A stretch of DNA of 64,000 bases from Gryllotalpicola ginsengisoli DSM 22003 (GCF_000419445.1 NZ_AULK01000004.1:186001-250000); one strand, 5' to 3'; positions 34,162 to 43,324 are shown, counted from the stretch's first letter. Notes: generated by a model from the letters alone, not told the origin. Program-made: numbers and translations.

Positions 34162-35301
34162 CTACTTACCGGCGGGCAGGATGCGAAGGAAGTGGATGCC
34201 GACGGGCTTCCAGATGTCGACCGACTCGATCGACACCTTACGGCCGGGGGCCGGCGCGTGCAGCACCTGACCTCCGCCGAGGTAGATGCCGACGTGCTCC
34301 AGATTGTCGAAGACGACCAGGTCGCCGGGCTTGGCCTCGGCCTCCGTGATGCGCGTGCCGAGGGTGTCCTGCACGGTGACGGCGTGGGCCATCTCGATGC
34401 CGACCGACTCGTAGGCCCGCATGGTGAGGCCCGAGCAGTCGATGCCGGTGTGGCTCGCCCCGCCGAACACGTACCAGGTGCCGATGTAGCTGAGCGCGGT
34501 GTCGACGATCTTCTGCCGCTCGCCGCCCATGGTCATCGCGTCGGCGATCGCGGGGGCCGCCTCGTTCACGTCTGCTCCGCCCTGCTCGGCGACGATCGTG
34601 GCGATCGCATTGGCGACGTAGTTCACGTCGTCGACGCTCGGAGTTTTCACCGAGTCGGCCACCGACAGCAGTTGCTGCGCCGTGTGGCCGTGGGCGTCGA
34701 CCGTGGTCGCGGACGGGTTGATCGCGTTGGCATTGGCGGGCACCACGAGCAGCAGCGACGGCGCCAGTGCGAATGCGCCGAGCGCCGACAGCACGGTGCG
34801 ACGGATGCTCCGCCGGGCCGGCTTCGGGCGTGCCAGCACCGCGACGGGGGTCGGGGCCTGGTCGAGGTCGGGCAGCACCCGGTGCGAGCGGATCAGGTCT
34901 TCGGTGCGGCGCACATTCTCTTCGGCGACGACCTCGTCGACCGGCGCCGGACGGGTGACCTTGTGGCCCGGCGCCAGCGGCGGAACGTGCGCCTCCCGCC
35001 GGGCGCGCCCTTCGCGCAGCGCACGCGCCTCGCGGCGGGTCATGGGTTGGTGGGACTGAGCCTGGTGGGCGTGAGCCTGGTGGGCGGGAGTCTGGGGTTT
35101 GAGATCCTGCTGTTCCGGAGCCACCGCCCAGCGGTTAACGACCGCGGTCTCGTTGACGACGGGGATCTCAGCCGTGCGCGGCGCGCGGCGCTGCCGGCGC
35201 AGCGCGGTGACCTCGGAGGAGTGGACTTCTCCAGCGGCGGCGAGGTCGGCGATCAGAGCGTCGAACGCGTCGAGTGACGCACCGATCCTCTGCTCTGCCA
35301 T
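34162..35301 (-). CDS. NlpC/P60 peptidoglycan hydrolase with a long cytoplasmic N-terminus
   Basis: A 379-residue protein. Residues 1-~135 are charged and soluble; then a hydrophobic segment ending in Ala-rich sequence (LGAFALAPSLLLVVPANANA, ~140-162) can act as a membrane anchor or late signal. The C-terminal ~120 residues are the NlpC/P60 domain: Cys in THTGIDCSGLTMRAYESVG, His in NLEHVGIYLGGG and the third polar residue in VLHAPAPGRKV. It would cut D-Glu-diaminoacid bonds in peptidoglycan. ATG 35301 is chosen as the first Met with a sensible context. The domain is closely similar to that of the next gene upstream (35459-36280), which suggests duplication. Confidence 0.9.
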   Translation of the reverse strand: MAEQRIGASLDAFDALIADLAAAGEVHSSEVTALRRQRRAPRTAEIPVVNETAVVNRWAVAPEQQDLKPQTPAHQAHAHQAQSHQPMTRREARALREGRARREAHVPPLAPGHKVTRPAPVDEVVAEENVRRTEDLIRSHRVLPDLDQAPTPVAVLARPKPARRSIRRTVLSALGAFALAPSLLLVVPANANAINPSATTVDAHGHTAQQLLSVADSVKTPSVDDVNYVANAIATIVAEQGGADVNEAAPAIADAMTMGGERQKIVDTALSYIGTWYVFGGASHTGIDCSGLTMRAYESVGIEMAHAVTVQDTLGTRITEAEAKPGDLVVFDNLEHVGIYLGGGQVLHAPAPGRKVSIESVDIWKPVGIHFLRILPAGK

Positions 35302-35458
35302 GCCTGCTGTTCCCGCTCCACTCCGTGCTCGGGACCGTCCGCGTGGCACGGCACCCGAGATCGACTCTCGTTGTCCCCCAGATGACGGCCCGCCCCGTCG
35401 CCGCGACACTACCAGAGGCTCGCTGCACTGTGCATCTGAACGGCGCCGGTACAACTGC

Positions 35459-36280
35459 TCAATCGGCGAGGATGCGGGTGAAGTGGTACGCGACGCCCTG
35501 CCAGTCCGACAGCTCCTGGATCTCGACCGATCGGCCGGGAGCCGGCGCGGCGATCAGACGCCCGGCACCCAGATAGACCGCGACGTGCTCTTCGTTGTCG
35601 AACACGACGAGGTCGCCGGGCTTCGCCGCCGCTGCCGAGACCGGGTGCCCGGCGTAGTCCTGCGCCGACACGTAGTGCAGGAGTTCCACGCCCGCCGCTT
35701 CGTAGGCGCGCATGGTCAAGCCCGAGCAGTCGATGCCGGTCTTGCTCGCACCGCCGAGCACGTACGGCACGCCGAGGTAGCTGAGCGCGGTCGTCACGAC
35801 GCGAAGTCGCGCGCCGGGCGCGGAGCCGAGCGCGGCGGCCGTCTCGTCGGCGACCTGCAGGAGGTCGCTTTCGCTGCCGGTGCTGCTGCCGCTGTCGCCG
35901 GTGGTCACCGCAGTGGATGCCGATGCCGATGCCGATGCCGATGCCGATGCCGATGCCGCAGTCGATGCCGAGGTGGTGCCCACCGCCTCGCGCACGAGGG
36001 CCTGCACGTCCGGCCCGATCGACTGGTAGCTGACCTCGACGAGTCGCGGCGCGGGCACGTCGCTCGGCACGGAGAGCGTCTGCGCTTCGGTCGCGGCGAC
36101 CGGCTCGGTGCTGATCGAGCCAGTGCTGATCGAGCCAGTGCTGACCGAGCCGGTGCTGACGGAGCCAGCACTGACCGGCTCGGTGCGGTTCGTGAGCACA
36201 CCGGCGTGCGCCGGCACGGCCAGCGCGAGGGATCCGACGATGGAGAGGCCCACGCCGGCGAGAAGAGAGAAGCGTCGCAT
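35459..36280 (-). CDS. Secreted NlpC/P60 peptidoglycan hydrolase
   Basis: A 273-residue protein with a clean signal peptide (MRRFSLLAGVGLSIVGSLAL then AVPAHA). Residues ~30-60 are a VSTGS/ISTGS pentapeptide repeat and ~90-110 a Ser-Ala repeat made by a GATGCC hexanucleotide array; both are flexible linkers. The C-terminal NlpC/P60 domain has Cys in KTGIDCSGLTMRAYEAAG, His in NEEHVAVYLGAG and IAAPAPGRSVEI. It should hydrolyse peptidoglycan stem peptides outside the membrane. The 5' leader is long and carries three 13-bp repeats and a probable c-di-AMP riboswitch, a usual control for actinobacterial wall hydrolases. Confidence 0.9.
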   Translation of the reverse strand: MRRFSLLAGVGLSIVGSLALAVPAHAGVLTNRTEPVSAGSVSTGSVSTGSISTGSISTEPVAATEAQTLSVPSDVPAPRLVEVSYQSIGPDVQALVREAVGTTSASTAASASASASASASASTAVTTGDSGSSTGSESDLLQVADETAAALGSAPGARLRVVTTALSYLGVPYVLGGASKTGIDCSGLTMRAYEAAGVELLHYVSAQDYAGHPVSAAAAKPGDLVVFDNEEHVAVYLGAGRLIAAPAPGRSVEIQELSDWQGVAYHFTRILAD

Positions 36281-36302
36281 TGGGGGTACTGATTCGGGGG
36301 TC

Positions 36303-36341
36303 GAAGCGGACAGAAGAAGCGGACAGAAGAAGCGGACAGAA
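36303..36341. repeat. Three perfect tandem copies of a 13-bp unit
   Basis: GAAGCGGACAGAA is repeated at 36303, 36316 and 36329 in the leader of the NlpC/P60 gene, between the riboswitch candidate and the start codon. Confidence 0.9.
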
Positions 36342-36343
36342 AT

Positions 36344-36574
36344 GGTCACAGCTATGCCGGCCAGGTCGGATGCACCGGTTCGGGTTCCAGCGCCATGGCC
36401 GCCGGGAATCGTATGCAGGCGCGCTGGACCGGTTCACCCAGGAAGGCGTCCGCAGCGCTCGCGCGTGCCCTATGCATGCTGCAACTTGCAGCCGGAACGG
36501 CCCGATTCCCGGGCTTTTCGAAGCCGCCGGGTTGCCGCGGCGGGTCGCCTCGCGTTTAGATTTCGCTAGTGACC
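36344..36574 (-). ncRNA. Candidate c-di-AMP (ydaO/yuaA) riboswitch
   Basis: On the minus strand this 231-nt leader begins GGTCACTAGC and ends GCTGTGACC, which pair as a closing stem (six plus three base pairs with one bulge). Inside, in order, are segments resembling conserved ydaO elements: GCGAAATC, GAGGCGACCCGC, GGGAATCGGGC, CATAGGGCACG and GGAACCCGAACC. It sits upstream of a secreted NlpC/P60 hydrolase, the most common gene under this riboswitch in Actinobacteria. The match is by eye; a covariance-model search is needed. The promoter is not clear. Confidence 0.5.
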
Positions 36575-36589
36575 TGGAAAATTGTCACC

Positions 36590-36607
36590 CGCGCCCGGCC
36601 GGGCGCG
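36590..36607. promoter_or_regulatory. 18-bp perfect palindrome between NlpC and GntR genes
   Basis: CGCGCCCGGCCGGGCGCG lies in the divergent intergenic region, upstream of the riboswitch candidate on one side and the GntR gene on the other. It may be an operator or a hairpin; with pure G/C content, chance is also possible. Confidence 0.35.
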
Positions 36608-36677
36608 AAGCCCGAGCGGGGGCGTCCGGCGTGAGGGGTGCGACGGGTGCACCGGGCCGAATCGGGGGGTCTCTGGC

Positions 36678-37046
36678 ATGCAACTGAGAATCGACGCAAC
36701 AAACCCTGCGCCTGCGTCCGAGCAGGTGCGCACGCAGGTGATGGTGCTGGTGCGCGACGGCAAACTGCCGCCGGGAGCGAAGCTGCCGACGGTGCGCAGA
36801 CTGGCCGACGAGCTCGGCATCGCCGTCAACACCGTCGCGCGCGCGTACCGCCTGCTCGAGGCCGACGGCATCCTCGAGACCTTCGGGCGCCGCGGCACGT
36901 TCGTCGCCGACTCCGGCGACGCGATCCAGCAGCAGCTGCACGCCGCCGCCACGCAGTACGCCCGCAAGATCGCGAGCCTCGGCATCGGCGCCCGCGACGC
37001 GATCGCCGCCGTCACCGCGGCGGTCAACGCGGAGCTGGAGCCCTAG
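36678..37046 (+). CDS. GntR family regulator, short YtrA-like type
   Basis: A 122-residue protein: MQLRIDATNPAPASEQVRTQ leads into a GntR winged HTH (LPPGAKLPTVRRLADELGIA, NTVARAYRLLEADGI, GRRGTFVAD) and a short helical C-terminus of about 45 residues without a ligand domain. This is the YtrA-type architecture, usually found with ABC transporters, but no transporter is adjacent. ATG 36678 starts right at the conserved N-terminus. It converges on putA and is divergent from the NlpC/P60 gene; the regulated genes are not evident. Confidence 0.88.
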   Translation: MQLRIDATNPAPASEQVRTQVMVLVRDGKLPPGAKLPTVRRLADELGIAVNTVARAYRLLEADGILETFGRRGTFVADSGDAIQQQLHAAATQYARKIASLGIGARDAIAAVTAAVNAELEP

Positions 37047-37070
37047 CGCCGGAGCCCTAGAGCTGGAGTC

Positions 37071-40000
37071 CTAGATCACATCCCGGGAGAGCGCCGTCGG
37101 ATTCCCGAACCGGTGGTTCGTGATCGAGATCGCCTGCTCCCGGAAGAACGGCAGCAGCTCGATGCGGCCCGAGGCGGTCACCTCGCCGTCGTAGATCGCC
37201 ACCTCCGGGTCACCGCGCAGCGCCCGCGCCGTCGCGAACCGGTCGCCGCCGATGAGACGGATGCGGTGCACGGCGGTCGCGGTCGCGTATGCCTCCCCCG
37301 GCTCGACGCCGTTCGGGGAAAGACTGACCGAGGTGAAGGTGAGCCGCCCGAGCCAGAAGTCGTCGTCCTCGATCCGGTGCGGGATGGCGTGCGCCTCGAG
37401 CCACGCGATCACCCCGTCGGGCAGCGGCATGGCCGACGACACGTCGAACGGCGCGCGCGACAGCGTGGCGGCCGCGAGCACGCGCATCAGCTCGGCGAGG
37501 GTGCCGTTCTCGCCGAGACGGATGCTGACGGGCACGGGCCGGTAGCGGAACAGGTTGCGCTCGACGCCGAGGTTCGCCGCATCCGTCACCCTGCCGTATT
37601 CGGTCGCGTAGGCGATCGCGTCCGACAGTGCCGAGCGGCGCACGAGGTCGAACTCCTCGTAGCTGAGCGCGGACTGGGCCGACTCGATGAGCTCCTGCAC
37701 GTCGACGTCGAGGCCGCGCAGGTGCAGGCTCGCGCTGTGCTCGCCGGGGTCGGTGCGCCAGGAGCCGAGCGGCAGCAGGGTGTTCGGGCCGCCGGCCTTC
37801 ACGGTCGTGCCCACCGAGGAGCGCTTCCAGCCGCCGAACGGCTGGCGCTGCACGATCGCGCCGGTGATGTGCCGGTTGACGTAGAGGTTGCCCGCCTCGA
37901 CCCGCTCGAGCCAGAAGGCGAGCTCGTCGGAGTCGAGGGTGTGCAGCCCGGCGGTGAGGCCGTACTCGACCGTGTTCTGAAGCTGCACCGCCTCTGCCAG
38001 GTCGTGGGCGCGCATGATGCCGAGCACCGGGCCGAAGAACTCGGTGAGGTGGGTGCGCGACCCGGGCTGCACGCCGATCTTGATGCCGGGGCTCCACAGG
38101 CGGCCCGGGCGGCTCGAGTCGCGGTCGAGGCACTGCGGGGCGACGAGCCACTCCTCGCCCTCGTCGAGCTCGGTGAGCGCTTCGAGCAGCTTGCCCTGCG
38201 CCGGTTCGATGAGGGGGCCGACCTGCACCGTGGGGTCGCTCGGGTAGCCGACGCGCAGGCTGCGGGTCGCGTCGATCAACTGCCGGGTGAAGCGCTCGTC
38301 CTCGGCGACGGACCCGACGAGGATCGCGAGCGACGCGGCCGAGCACTTCTGGCCGGCGTTCAGAAAGGCGCTCTTCACCAGGTCGGCGACGGCGAGGTCG
38401 ACGTCGGCCGAGGGGGTGATCACGATCGCGTTCTTGCCGCTCGTCTCGGCGAGCAGCGGCAGGTCGGGCCGCCAGGAGCGGAACAACTGCGCGGTCTCGT
38501 ACGACCCGGTGAGGATCACCCGGTCGACGCGCGCGTCGGAGACCAGCTGCTGGCCCAGGCTGCGCCCGTCTGAGTCCGGTTGTTGAGGATCCGGTCCCTC
38601 CTCCACATCGACCAGCACGAGGGTGTCGTGCGGCACGCCGGCGCGCCGCAGCACGTCGACCACGACGGCCGAGCAGCGCTTGGCCTGGGGCGCGGGCTTC
38701 ACGATCACGGCGCTGCCCGCGGCGAGCGCCGAGAGCATGCCACCGGCGGGGATCGAGACGGGGAAGTTCCAGGGCGGCGTGACGACGGTGAGAGCGGATG
38801 GCTCGAACTTCGCCCCCTGCACCGTGTCGAGCTCCCGGGCGAGGGCGGCGTAGTAGTGCGCGAAGTCGGCGGCCTCGCTCACCTCGACGTCGGCCTCGGC
38901 GATCGTCTTGCCGGTCTCGGCCGCCATCACCTCGATCAGCTGATCGCGGTTCGCGCTGATCGCGAGGCCGACGGTGTCGAGCACGGCGGCGCGCTCCTCG
39001 CCGGGCAGCGCGCCCCAGCGCCGGCCCGCCTGGCGGGTGGCGGCGATGATCTGGTCGAGCACGGCCGGGTCGGTCACGCGGGCGGCGAGGATCGCGGCGA
39101 TGCCGAGGTCGCTTCCCGGCACGCGCGAGAGGACGCGCTTGCCCCAGGCGCGGTTGGCCGGCAGCGCGGGGTCGGTGTCGGAGACGTTGCGGAAGTCAGC
39201 GAGCGTGTGGGCGGTCACGCTCTGCGCAGTGCTCTGCGCAGCGCTCAGCCCGAGTTCCGCGGCCTGGTCGGGGTCCATCGTCCAGGCCGTCTCGGCCGAT
39301 CCGAGCGACGTTGTGGGCAACTCGGTCGTCGGCAACTCCGCCGTCTCGCCGCGGAACCGCCACGCGTCGCGGCGGGGCAGGCCCATCACCGCGCTCGTGA
39401 GCCCCTGCTCGGCGGCCTCGGCGGCCGGGTCGACCGGGTCGAGACGGATGTGCAGCAGCGACGTCGCGCTCTCGTCCTGCCATTCGCGCATCCGGTCCTG
39501 CGTGCGGTTCGGCAGCGGAGCGGCGCCGAAGGGCTCGCGTACGCTCTCGTAGCCGTACACCGCGTCGAGGAACCGGTCGCGCTCGCGCTCGTAGAGCGCC
39601 CGGCTGGTTTGCGCGGCGGCGCCCTGGGCCGCGCTCGCGGCCCTGCTCTCGGCACTGCCCGGCGCCAGCGCGAACATCGCCGACATGAAGTTCTCGGGCG
39701 ACGCGTTCTCCTCGAGGCGGCGCACCAGGTACGAGATCGCCACGTCGAACTCGTCGGGGTGCACGACCGGGGTGTACAGGGTCAGCGTGCCGGTGGTGCG
39801 GGCGACCGCGTCGGCCTGCTCGCCCGCCATGCCGAGCAGCATCTCGAAGTCGATGCCGTCGCGGACTCCGCGCGCGCCGGCCAGCAGCCACGCGAAGGCC
39901 ACGTCGAAGAGGTTGTGGCCGGCGACGCCGATGCGCACGGCGGCGATGTGCTCGGGGGTGAACGCCCAGTCCAGCATCCGCTTGTAGTTGATGTCGGTCT

Positions 40001-41111
40001 CGCGCTTGCTGCCCCAGGTGGCCAGCGGCCAGCCGTGCAGGGTCGCGTCGACCTTCTCCATCGCGAGGTTGGCGCCCTTGACGATGCGCACCTTGATCGG
40101 GGCTCCGCCCGCGACCCGGCGGTTCTGCGCCCACTCGGTGAGATCCTGCAGGGCGTCGAGCGCGTCGGGCAGGTAGGCCTGCAGCACGATGCCGGCCTCG
40201 AGGTCGCGCAGCCGCGGGTTGGAAAGCAGGCGTTTGAAGACGGCGATGGTCAGATCGAGGTCGCGGTACTCCTCCATGTCGAGGTTGATGAACTTGCCGG
40301 CGCGCGTGCCGGTGCCGGTACCGCTGCCGCCCGTCGGCGCGGACGCCGCCGCCAGCTCGTACAGGGGCGTGAGCCGCTCGACCACCTTGTCGACCGCGTC
40401 GTCGAACGCCCACATGGTGAGGTTCGAGACGATCGAGCTGACCTTGATGCTGACGTAGTCGACGTCGGGGCGCTCGAGCAGCCGGCGCACGCCCTCGAGC
40501 CGGCGCGCCGCCTCCTCTTCGCCGAGCACGGCCTCGCCGAGCAGGTTGAGATTCAGGCGGGGCGTCACGGGCCTCGCAGGCGAGGCAGCCGTTGATGACA
40601 CGGATGCCTCGGCCGGTGCCGCCGCCCGCGTTCCGCGGGGCCGGCGCAGCCGCTGCAGCGTGCGGCCGAGGGTCTCGGGCTTGTTGTCGACCACGAGGTG
40701 GCCGACCAGCCGGCGCAGCACCCAGCGCGCCGTGGGCACCACGAGCCAGGGCAGGGCTGGACCGAGCAGTCCGCCGAGCCACAGCGCGAGGCGGAAGTAC
40801 CACGGCAGCACGGCGGGCACGCGCGGCGCGAGCCGCTGCAGGGTCGCCGCGGCGACGCGACGGTCGTGGGGCCGGGCGACGCCGTCGATGAACTGGACGG
40901 CGAACTCGAGCCCGCCCTCGACGCTGAGCAGCTCGGCGAGGCGCCGGGCGCCCGCGGTGCGGCGGGTGGCGCCGCTGCCCGGGGCCGAGCTCCCCCCGCT
41001 GCGATCAGTGAGCCACTGCTCGACCAGGGCGACGGCCTCGTGCGCGATCGCGCTCAGCTCGCCGGGCGGCAGATCATGCTGCTGGGCGGCAGCCGGGTCG
41101 GGGGTGCTCAT
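37071..41111 (-). CDS. putA: Bifunctional proline dehydrogenase / L-glutamate gamma-semialdehyde dehydrogenase
   Basis: A 1346-residue enzyme that oxidises proline to glutamate in two steps. Residues ~150-490 form the FAD-dependent proline dehydrogenase barrel (FINLDMEEYRDLDLTI, VRIVKGANLAMEKVDA, GVAGHNLFDVAFAW). Residues ~640-1130 are the aldehyde dehydrogenase (TPPWNFPVSIPAGG, Glu ~890 in LAETSGKNAIV, Cys ~923 in NAGQKCSAASLA). A C-terminal extension of about 200 residues resembles a degenerate ALDH half, as in long PutA proteins. There is no N-terminal DNA-binding domain, so it is not an autorepressor. The ATG follows a leaderless -10. Confidence 0.95.
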   Translation of the reverse strand: MSTPDPAAAQQHDLPPGELSAIAHEAVALVEQWLTDRSGGSSAPGSGATRRTAGARRLAELLSVEGGLEFAVQFIDGVARPHDRRVAAATLQRLAPRVPAVLPWYFRLALWLGGLLGPALPWLVVPTARWVLRRLVGHLVVDNKPETLGRTLQRLRRPRGTRAAAPAEASVSSTAASPARPVTPRLNLNLLGEAVLGEEEAARRLEGVRRLLERPDVDYVSIKVSSIVSNLTMWAFDDAVDKVVERLTPLYELAAASAPTGGSGTGTGTRAGKFINLDMEEYRDLDLTIAVFKRLLSNPRLRDLEAGIVLQAYLPDALDALQDLTEWAQNRRVAGGAPIKVRIVKGANLAMEKVDATLHGWPLATWGSKRETDINYKRMLDWAFTPEHIAAVRIGVAGHNLFDVAFAWLLAGARGVRDGIDFEMLLGMAGEQADAVARTTGTLTLYTPVVHPDEFDVAISYLVRRLEENASPENFMSAMFALAPGSAESRAASAAQGAAAQTSRALYERERDRFLDAVYGYESVREPFGAAPLPNRTQDRMREWQDESATSLLHIRLDPVDPAAEAAEQGLTSAVMGLPRRDAWRFRGETAELPTTELPTTSLGSAETAWTMDPDQAAELGLSAAQSTAQSVTAHTLADFRNVSDTDPALPANRAWGKRVLSRVPGSDLGIAAILAARVTDPAVLDQIIAATRQAGRRWGALPGEERAAVLDTVGLAISANRDQLIEVMAAETGKTIAEADVEVSEAADFAHYYAALARELDTVQGAKFEPSALTVVTPPWNFPVSIPAGGMLSALAAGSAVIVKPAPQAKRCSAVVVDVLRRAGVPHDTLVLVDVEEGPDPQQPDSDGRSLGQQLVSDARVDRVILTGSYETAQLFRSWRPDLPLLAETSGKNAIVITPSADVDLAVADLVKSAFLNAGQKCSAASLAILVGSVAEDERFTRQLIDATRSLRVGYPSDPTVQVGPLIEPAQGKLLEALTELDEGEEWLVAPQCLDRDSSRPGRLWSPGIKIGVQPGSRTHLTEFFGPVLGIMRAHDLAEAVQLQNTVEYGLTAGLHTLDSDELAFWLERVEAGNLYVNRHITGAIVQRQPFGGWKRSSVGTTVKAGGPNTLLPLGSWRTDPGEHSASLHLRGLDVDVQELIESAQSALSYEEFDLVRRSALSDAIAYATEYGRVTDAANLGVERNLFRYRPVPVSIRLGENGTLAELMRVLAAATLSRAPFDVSSAMPLPDGVIAWLEAHAIPHRIEDDDFWLGRLTFTSVSLSPNGVEPGEAYATATAVHRIRLIGGDRFATARALRGDPEVAIYDGEVTASGRIELLPFFREQAISITNHRFGNPTALSRDVI

Positions 41112-41118
41112 GGATACG

Positions 41119-41124
41119 AGGATA
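41119..41124 (-). promoter_or_regulatory. -10 hexamer of putA (leaderless)
   Basis: On the minus strand TATCCT lies 7 nt before the ATG at 41111. Confidence 0.5.
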
Positions 41125-41155
41125 GGTCTCGGGCCCTGCCCTCACCGGTGCACCG

Positions 41156-42160
41156 CTACCGGAACCGGTGATCCGTGATCGTCGCCCGGGGGCCGCGCCG
41201 CTCGGGCAGCCGGCCGCTCGCGAGGATCAGCCGCACGATCCGCTGCCGCTGCCCCGCCCACGGCGCGAGCAGCTCGAGCATGCCGGCGTCGTCGCAGTGG
41301 CGGTCGCCGGCGAGCGCGTACCCCACGAAATGCGGCACGTGGTAGTCGCCGACCGACACCTGGTCCGGGTCGCCGTGACTGCGCTGGAACGTCTCGGCGG
41401 CGGTCCAGGGGCCGATGCCGCGCAGGGAGGTGAGGGTGCGCGCATCCGTCGCCCGTTCGATCGCGTCGGCGCGCGCGGCCGCCTCGACGAGCGTGCGGCT
41501 GCGGGTCGGGTCGACGCCGGCCTGGTGCCACTCCCAGCTCGGGATGCGCCGCCACTCGGCGGGGGTGGGCGCGAGCCGCAGCCGCGCGGGCGCCGGCCCG
41601 GGCGCCGGGTGGCCGAAGCGGGTCACGAGCCGGGCCCACTCGCGGTACGCCTCGAGGCTCGTGACCTTCTGCTCGAGGATCGCCGGCGCCAGCGCCTCGA
41701 ACACCCGGCGCGTGCGCGGCAGGCGCAGCCCCGGGTTGCGGCGCAGCGTCTCGGCCAAGAACGGATGCCGGGACAGATCGAGCTGCGACCAGTCGTCGCC
41801 CGCGCCGAGCAGCTCGGGCACCCCGGCGATCGCCCACTCGGACCCGGGGCCCCACGCGCGGGCGTGCACCGGCGCGCCGACGGCCGCCTGCTCGAGCCGC
41901 AGGGTGACGGGGCCCGACGGGGTGTGGAAGGTGCGCCAGACGGCGGAGCCCCCGCGTCCAAACCCGCCGGTGGAATGTTGGGCCCCGTCCCACTGGGTGG
42001 TCGGGTCGTATGGGCCGCGGCCGATCGGGGCGAGCGTGGCGCGCAGGTCGACGGGGGCGGCTGGGGCGTAGGTGGTGGAGAGCGGAGTTGTGGAGACCGG
42101 AGTTGTGGAGACCGGAGCTGTCGGCGAAACCTGAGCCGTCGCATCCGTCACCACCGTCAT
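41156..42160 (-). CDS. DNA-3-methyladenine glycosylase family protein (HhH-GPD)
   Basis: A 334-residue base-excision repair enzyme of the AlkA group. An N-terminal beta domain is followed by the helical core (APAILEQKVTSLEAYREWAR) and the helix-hairpin-helix LTSLRGIGPWTAAETFQRS. The catalytic Asp lies in VSVGDYHVPHFVG. It should remove alkylated bases such as 3-methyladenine. ATG 42160 follows a leaderless -10 (TACGCT, 7 nt). Residues ~10-30 are a PVSTT repeat made by tandem 15-bp DNA units, unlike the conserved fold. No ada-type gene is adjacent. Confidence 0.9.
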   Translation of the reverse strand: MTVVTDATAQVSPTAPVSTTPVSTTPLSTTYAPAAPVDLRATLAPIGRGPYDPTTQWDGAQHSTGGFGRGGSAVWRTFHTPSGPVTLRLEQAAVGAPVHARAWGPGSEWAIAGVPELLGAGDDWSQLDLSRHPFLAETLRRNPGLRLPRTRRVFEALAPAILEQKVTSLEAYREWARLVTRFGHPAPGPAPARLRLAPTPAEWRRIPSWEWHQAGVDPTRSRTLVEAAARADAIERATDARTLTSLRGIGPWTAAETFQRSHGDPDQVSVGDYHVPHFVGYALAGDRHCDDAGMLELLAPWAGQRQRIVRLILASGRLPERRGPRATITDHRFR

Positions 42161-42167
42161 GCGGCCC

Positions 42168-42173
42168 AGCGTA
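42168..42173 (-). promoter_or_regulatory. -10 hexamer of the DNA glycosylase gene
   Basis: TACGCT on the minus strand lies 7 nt before the ATG at 42160 and supports that start over one further upstream. Confidence 0.45.
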
Positions 42174-42208
42174 GGCCGCACGCCTGACAGCGCCGCGCCC
42201 GCCGCGCG

Positions 42209-43324
42209 CTACACGTCGCGCTGCGCGGGGCCCGTGTAGAGCGACAGGGGGCGGATGAGCGAGTTGTGCGCCCGCTGCTCCATGATGTGCGCCGTCCAGC
42301 CGGTGATGCGGGCGGCCGCGAACAGCGGGGTGAAGGTCTGCGTGTCGAAGCCCATCAGGTGGTACGCCGGGCCCGAGGGGTAGTCGAGGTTGGGCTTGAT
42401 GCCCTTGCGCTCGGCCATCGCCTGCTCCAGCGCCGTGTACAGCTCGAGCAGGTCGGGGCGGTTGTAGTACTCGACGAGCCGGTCGAGCGCCGCCTTCATC
42501 GTGGGCACCCGCGAGTCGCCGTTCTTGTACACGCGGTGCCCGAAGCCCATGATCTTCGCCTTGCGCTCGAGCGCGTCGTCGAGCCACGCCTCGGCCCGGT
42601 CGGCCCGCTCGATCTCGGCGAAGGTCACCATGACCGCCTCGTTCGCGCCGCCGTGCAGCGGGCCCTTGAGTGCGCCGATCGCGCCCACCACGGCCGAGTG
42701 CAGGTCGGAGAGCGTCGAGGCGATCACCCGGCCGGTGAAGGTCGAGGCGTTGAACGAGTGCTCCGCGTACAGGATGAGCGAGACCCGGAACGCGTCGACC
42801 ACGACCTCGTCGGGCACCTCGCCGAAGGTCATCCAGAGGAAGTTGCTCGAGTAGTCGAGGTCGGTGCGGGCGGGCACGGCGTCCATGCCGTGGCGGCGGC
42901 GCTGGTCGTAGGCGACGATCGCGGGCAGCTGGGCGAAGAGCCGCACGGCCTTGTCGTAGTCGCTGCGCTCTTCGTCGGGGAACCTGGTCTCGCTCGCGCC
43001 GAGCAGGCTGACCGCGGTGCGCAGCACGTCCATCGGATGCGCCGACACGGGGATCCCGTCGATGAGCCTCTTCACCTCGGGCAGCAGCTCCCGCTGCCCG
43101 CGCTCGACGGCCTCGAAGGCGACCAACTCCTCCGGCGACGGCAGCTCGCCGTGCCAGATCAGGTAGGCGACCTGCTCGAAGGAGCAGTGCTCGGCCAGCT
43201 GCTGCACCGGGTAGCCGCGGTAGAGCAGCGAGTTGGTCTCCTGGTTGACGCTGGAGATCTCCGTCGTGTCGACGACGACCCCGGCGAGGCCCTTCTTGAT
43301 GTCGGGGCTCGCTGTGTCGGTCAT
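42209..43324 (-). CDS. prpC: 2-methylcitrate synthase / citrate synthase
   Basis: A 371-residue citrate synthase-fold enzyme that condenses propionyl-CoA with oxaloacetate. Catalytic blocks are GPLHGGANEAV (His), KIMGFGHRVYKNGDSR (His) and KPNLDYPSGPAYHLMG (Asp). The opening GLAGVVVDTTEISSVNQETN and the prpDB context identify the 2-methylcitrate form rather than the housekeeping citrate synthase. GAGGAGG precedes the ATG. It is the last gene of prpDBC; a palindromic repeat separates it from prpB. Confidence 0.94.
   Translation of the reverse strand: MTDTASPDIKKGLAGVVVDTTEISSVNQETNSLLYRGYPVQQLAEHCSFEQVAYLIWHGELPSPEELVAFEAVERGQRELLPEVKRLIDGIPVSAHPMDVLRTAVSLLGASETRFPDEERSDYDKAVRLFAQLPAIVAYDQRRRHGMDAVPARTDLDYSSNFLWMTFGEVPDEVVVDAFRVSLILYAEHSFNASTFTGRVIASTLSDLHSAVVGAIGALKGPLHGGANEAVMVTFAEIERADRAEAWLDDALERKAKIMGFGHRVYKNGDSRVPTMKAALDRLVEYYNRPDLLELYTALEQAMAERKGIKPNLDYPSGPAYHLMGFDTQTFTPLFAAARITGWTAHIMEQRAHNSLIRPLSLYTGPAQRDV

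Noticed and set aside
35302-35458. A second c-di-AMP riboswitch before the first NlpC/P60 gene
   Set aside because: The 157-bp leader has a possible TAGTGT -10 but none of the ydaO-like conserved blocks.
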